A DNA stretch of 33,747 nt. Origin: Armatimonadota bacterium. Its GTDB lineage: Bacteria > Armatimonadota > Armatimonadia > Armatimonadales > Armatimonadaceae. Positions 32,125 to 33,747 of the stretch are shown here, piece by piece. Each line of letters starts with the position of its first letter. Within the stretch, counting starts at the first letter, position 1. Position numbers and translations under genes: made by a program. Below the pieces are notes generated by a model. It was not told the DNA's origin, made no database searches, and saw only the letters and a program-made list of their open reading frames with translations. Where the stretch lies: positions 1 through 33,747 of the forward strand of contig JAPLCP010000154.1 of assembly GCA_026392155.1 (NCBI GenBank), read 5' to 3'.

Positions 32125-33603
32125 CTACTTCACCGGCACGAGGCGGATGATCTTATCGGGCTGATTCAGTGCGACATAGACCATGCCATCGGGGCCGACG
32201 GCGACATCGCGGACGCGGCCTTGACGCCAGAAGAGCTTCTCTTCCTCGACGACCTTGCCGTTTTGTACCCGAATACGAAACACCGGGCCGCCCAAAGCAA
32301 GGCCCCCTGCCACCAGATCGCCCTTCCACTCGGGAAAAGCACTGCCCTGCATAACATCTAGGCCACAGGCACCGATGCTCGGGAGCCAGCGGAGCGTGGG
32401 GGTGGCGAAGTTCTGACCCTCTTTGGGCCAAGGTAGCGCGAGGGGAGAGTCGTTGTAGTTGATCGAGGTGGCGATAATCGGCCAGCCGTAGTTTGCGCCT
32501 TTCTGGATCACGTTGAGCTCATCCCCGCCGCGTGGGCCGTGCTCCGTGTCCCAGAGGTTGCCCTTGAGATCCAGCACCAGCCCCTGCGGGTTGCGGTGTC
32601 CCCAGCTCCAGATCGCGGGGAGCTGATTGGTATCTTTGACAAAAGGATTGTCTTTAGGGATACTGCCGTCTTCGTTGACCCGGAAGATCTTTCCATTGGG
32701 CAGTGCTAGGTCTTGGGCTTTCTCACCACTGCCGCGCTCACCGTGGCTGAAGAAAACGTGGCCTTTTTTATCAAAGACAATGCGCGAGCCAAAGTGCACA
32801 CCGCTGGGGCTGTAGGTCTCGGGCTTGCTCTGGTAGATTGTCTGCTCGCTATGCCACGACGCCGTCAGGCCCTCGATCTTGAGCTTGCCGCGCACGATCT
32901 TGGTCATTCCCGCCTTTGGGTCGGTGGGCGATGGATCGGTGAGCGAGAGGTAGACCCAGCCGTTCTTGGCGTAGTTGGGGTGCACCGCGACATCCATCAG
33001 GCCCCCTTGGCCGATCTCGCGGGTGGCAGGCAGTCCTGTGATTTCGGGGCCAACCTCGCCGTTTTGTGACAGTCGCAGTGCGCCGGGGCGATTGGTGATG
33101 AGCATCTTGCCATCGGGGAGCCAGTCAATCCCCCACGGCACCGCGAGGCCCTTGCCTTTTTCCACCACGGTCTCCAGGCGAAACTTGGCACGCTGGGATG
33201 TGTAGACCCCGTCGGTCTCTTTCGGCCCCGCAACCAGCGCCTCGGTGTATTTATTCTGTAGCTCACGAAGATGAACCACCAGCCCCCAGATCGTCTCGTC
33301 GCTCATGGTCGGGCCGTAGGCATCCATCCCCATATCCGGGACGCCTTTTTTAATGGCATCGAAGAACGGCTTGTCGTGCTCGGCGCCGAACTTCTCCAGC
33401 GTCAAGAGAGTCTTCGTCCCGCCGCCGCCACCCTCGCCCTGCTCCCCGTGACACTTCGCGCAGGTGTCGTTGTAGAGCCGCGTCAGGTTGATGGCTTGCT
33501 GCTGCGGAGCTTGCTTGCTAGGCTTCGCGTTGCTGCTCTTTTCCAGAGGCAGCAAGAGAAAAGCACAAGCCGTGAGTGTGAGTGCAATAGATAGTTTGAA
33601 CAT
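32125..33603 (-). CDS. Cytochrome c and PQQ-type sugar dehydrogenase fusion
   Basis: The 492-residue protein has a signal peptide (hydrophobic 5-20) and is probably exported. A cytochrome c domain at about 38-115 contains CAKCH (48-52) and a possible Met ligand at about 90-105. After a linker comes the six-bladed glucose/sorbosone dehydrogenase domain at about 140-490: PWGIDWLPDGKMLITNRPG, GGLMDVAVHPNY, HGERGSGEKAQDLALPNGKIFRV, WSWGHRNPQGLVLD and EHGPRGGDELN. The family (Asd/sGDH-like) oxidises aldoses with PQQ, here passing electrons to the attached heme. A TATAAC or TAACTT box lies 6-8 bases before the ATG. It starts an operon with the broken secreted protein and the YHS-thioredoxin gene. 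Confidence 0.92.
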   Translation of the reverse strand: MFKLSIALTLTACAFLLLPLEKSSNAKPSKQAPQQQAINLTRLYNDTCAKCHGEQGEGGGGGTKTLLTLEKFGAEHDKPFFDAIKKGVPDMGMDAYGPTMSDETIWGLVVHLRELQNKYTEALVAGPKETDGVYTSQRAKFRLETVVEKGKGLAVPWGIDWLPDGKMLITNRPGALRLSQNGEVGPEITGLPATREIGQGGLMDVAVHPNYAKNGWVYLSLTDPSPTDPKAGMTKIVRGKLKIEGLTASWHSEQTIYQSKPETYSPSGVHFGSRIVFDKKGHVFFSHGERGSGEKAQDLALPNGKIFRVNEDGSIPKDNPFVKDTNQLPAIWSWGHRNPQGLVLDLKGNLWDTEHGPRGGDELNVIQKGANYGWPIIATSINYNDSPLALPWPKEGQNFATPTLRWLPSIGACGLDVMQGSAFPEWKGDLVAGGLALGGPVFRIRVQNGKVVEEEKLFWRQGRVRDVAVGPDGMVYVALNQPDKIIRLVPVK

Positions 33604-33611
33604 GGAAATAA

Positions 33612-33617
33612 GTTATA
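33612..33617 (-). promoter_or_regulatory. -10-like box (TATAAC) upstream of the sugar dehydrogenase
   Basis: On the minus strand TATAAC ends 8 bases before the ATG at 33603; an overlapping TAACTT fits TANNNT with a 6-base gap. This is a weaker case of the leaderless pattern. Confidence 0.4.
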
Positions 33618-33631
33618 CCGCAGAGCGACAG

Positions 33632-33747
33632 CTACTCAATCACTTTCCGGGTGGCGAGGTCGTATTTCTTTCCACTGGGAACGGACTCGGGGCCGGGCTT
33701 GGCGGCGTCGTAGAAATTGACGCGGGTGCGGCCGGTGACCTCGGCGA
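33632..33747 (-). CDS. C-terminal end of an unrecognised gene (partial)
   Basis: An open frame enters from the right edge on the minus strand and ends in TAG at 33632-33634, giving 38 visible residues (VNFYDAAKPGPESVPSGKKY, then ATRKVIE). The frame is clean and has normal codon use for the window, so it is likely the tail of a real gene. It lies 28 bases upstream of the sugar dehydrogenase start. Too little is visible to name a family. Confidence 0.6.
   Translation of the reverse strand, partial: AEVTGRTRVNFYDAAKPGPESVPSGKKYDLATRKVIE

Overview
The window looks like a chromosomal piece of an Armatimonadota-type bacterium, moderately GC-rich. This is an inference. It rests on two DUF1559 pseudopilin-like genes with the [21 protein letters not shown]-terminus, on many secreted or lipoprotein genes, on a sugar-degrading gene set, and on leaderless promoters with a TANAAT box 5-8 nt before the start codon. 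No rRNA, tRNA, CRISPR array or complete mobile element was found.

Layout. 1-996 is the 3' part of a glucuronokinase-like GHMP kinase that converges on a minus-strand operon (8037 to 971): LacI-family regulator, DUF1559 pseudopilin, membrane-anchored TPR protein, small lipoprotein, FG-GAP/ASPIC-UnbV lipoprotein and GH30 glycosidase. Most junctions overlap or are very short. A 20-bp palindrome sits at the lacI promoter and a 25-bp hairpin follows the pseudopilin gene. A B12-binding radical SAM gene (minus) then diverges from a GH29 alpha-L-fucosidase (plus), which ends in a strong terminator. 11071-13599 is a PadR operon (PadR, HAAS-like membrane protein, DUF4397 lipoprotein, another lipoprotein). 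13615-15869 holds an esterase, a sugar isomerase/epimerase-like protein and pyroglutamyl peptidase. 15891-18004 is a possible very divergent sigma-like protein translationally coupled to a zinc-finger membrane anti-sigma-like protein.

A second DUF1559 gene with a 40-residue secreted peptide (minus) diverges from a GH51 arabinofuranosidase (plus). Next come a dual-specificity-phosphatase-like protein, a 622-residue orphan, a family 4 uracil-DNA glycosylase, and a GAF-PAS-GGDEF diguanylate cyclase. A minus-strand block carries a YjhG/YagF sugar-acid dehydratase, a small ribbon-helix-helix-like protein and an HNH nuclease gene broken by one stop codon. The end holds a GT1 glycosyltransferase, an M48 protease, a YHS-thioredoxin fusion, a secreted protein gene apparently broken by a palindromic insertion, a cytochrome c/PQQ-type sugar dehydrogenase, and the tail of an unrecognised gene.

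Together the genes suggest a saprophyte living on plant or exopolysaccharide sugars (fucose, arabinose, uronic acids, sugar acids). Both DUF1559 genes sit beside glycosidases. The most interesting points are the genome-style leaderless promoter pattern, which also corrects three start codons; the LacI-pilin-TPR-FG-GAP-GH30 operon; the sigma-like/anti-sigma-like pair; and two genes with in-frame stops, one of them inside a 67-bp element with terminal inverted repeats.
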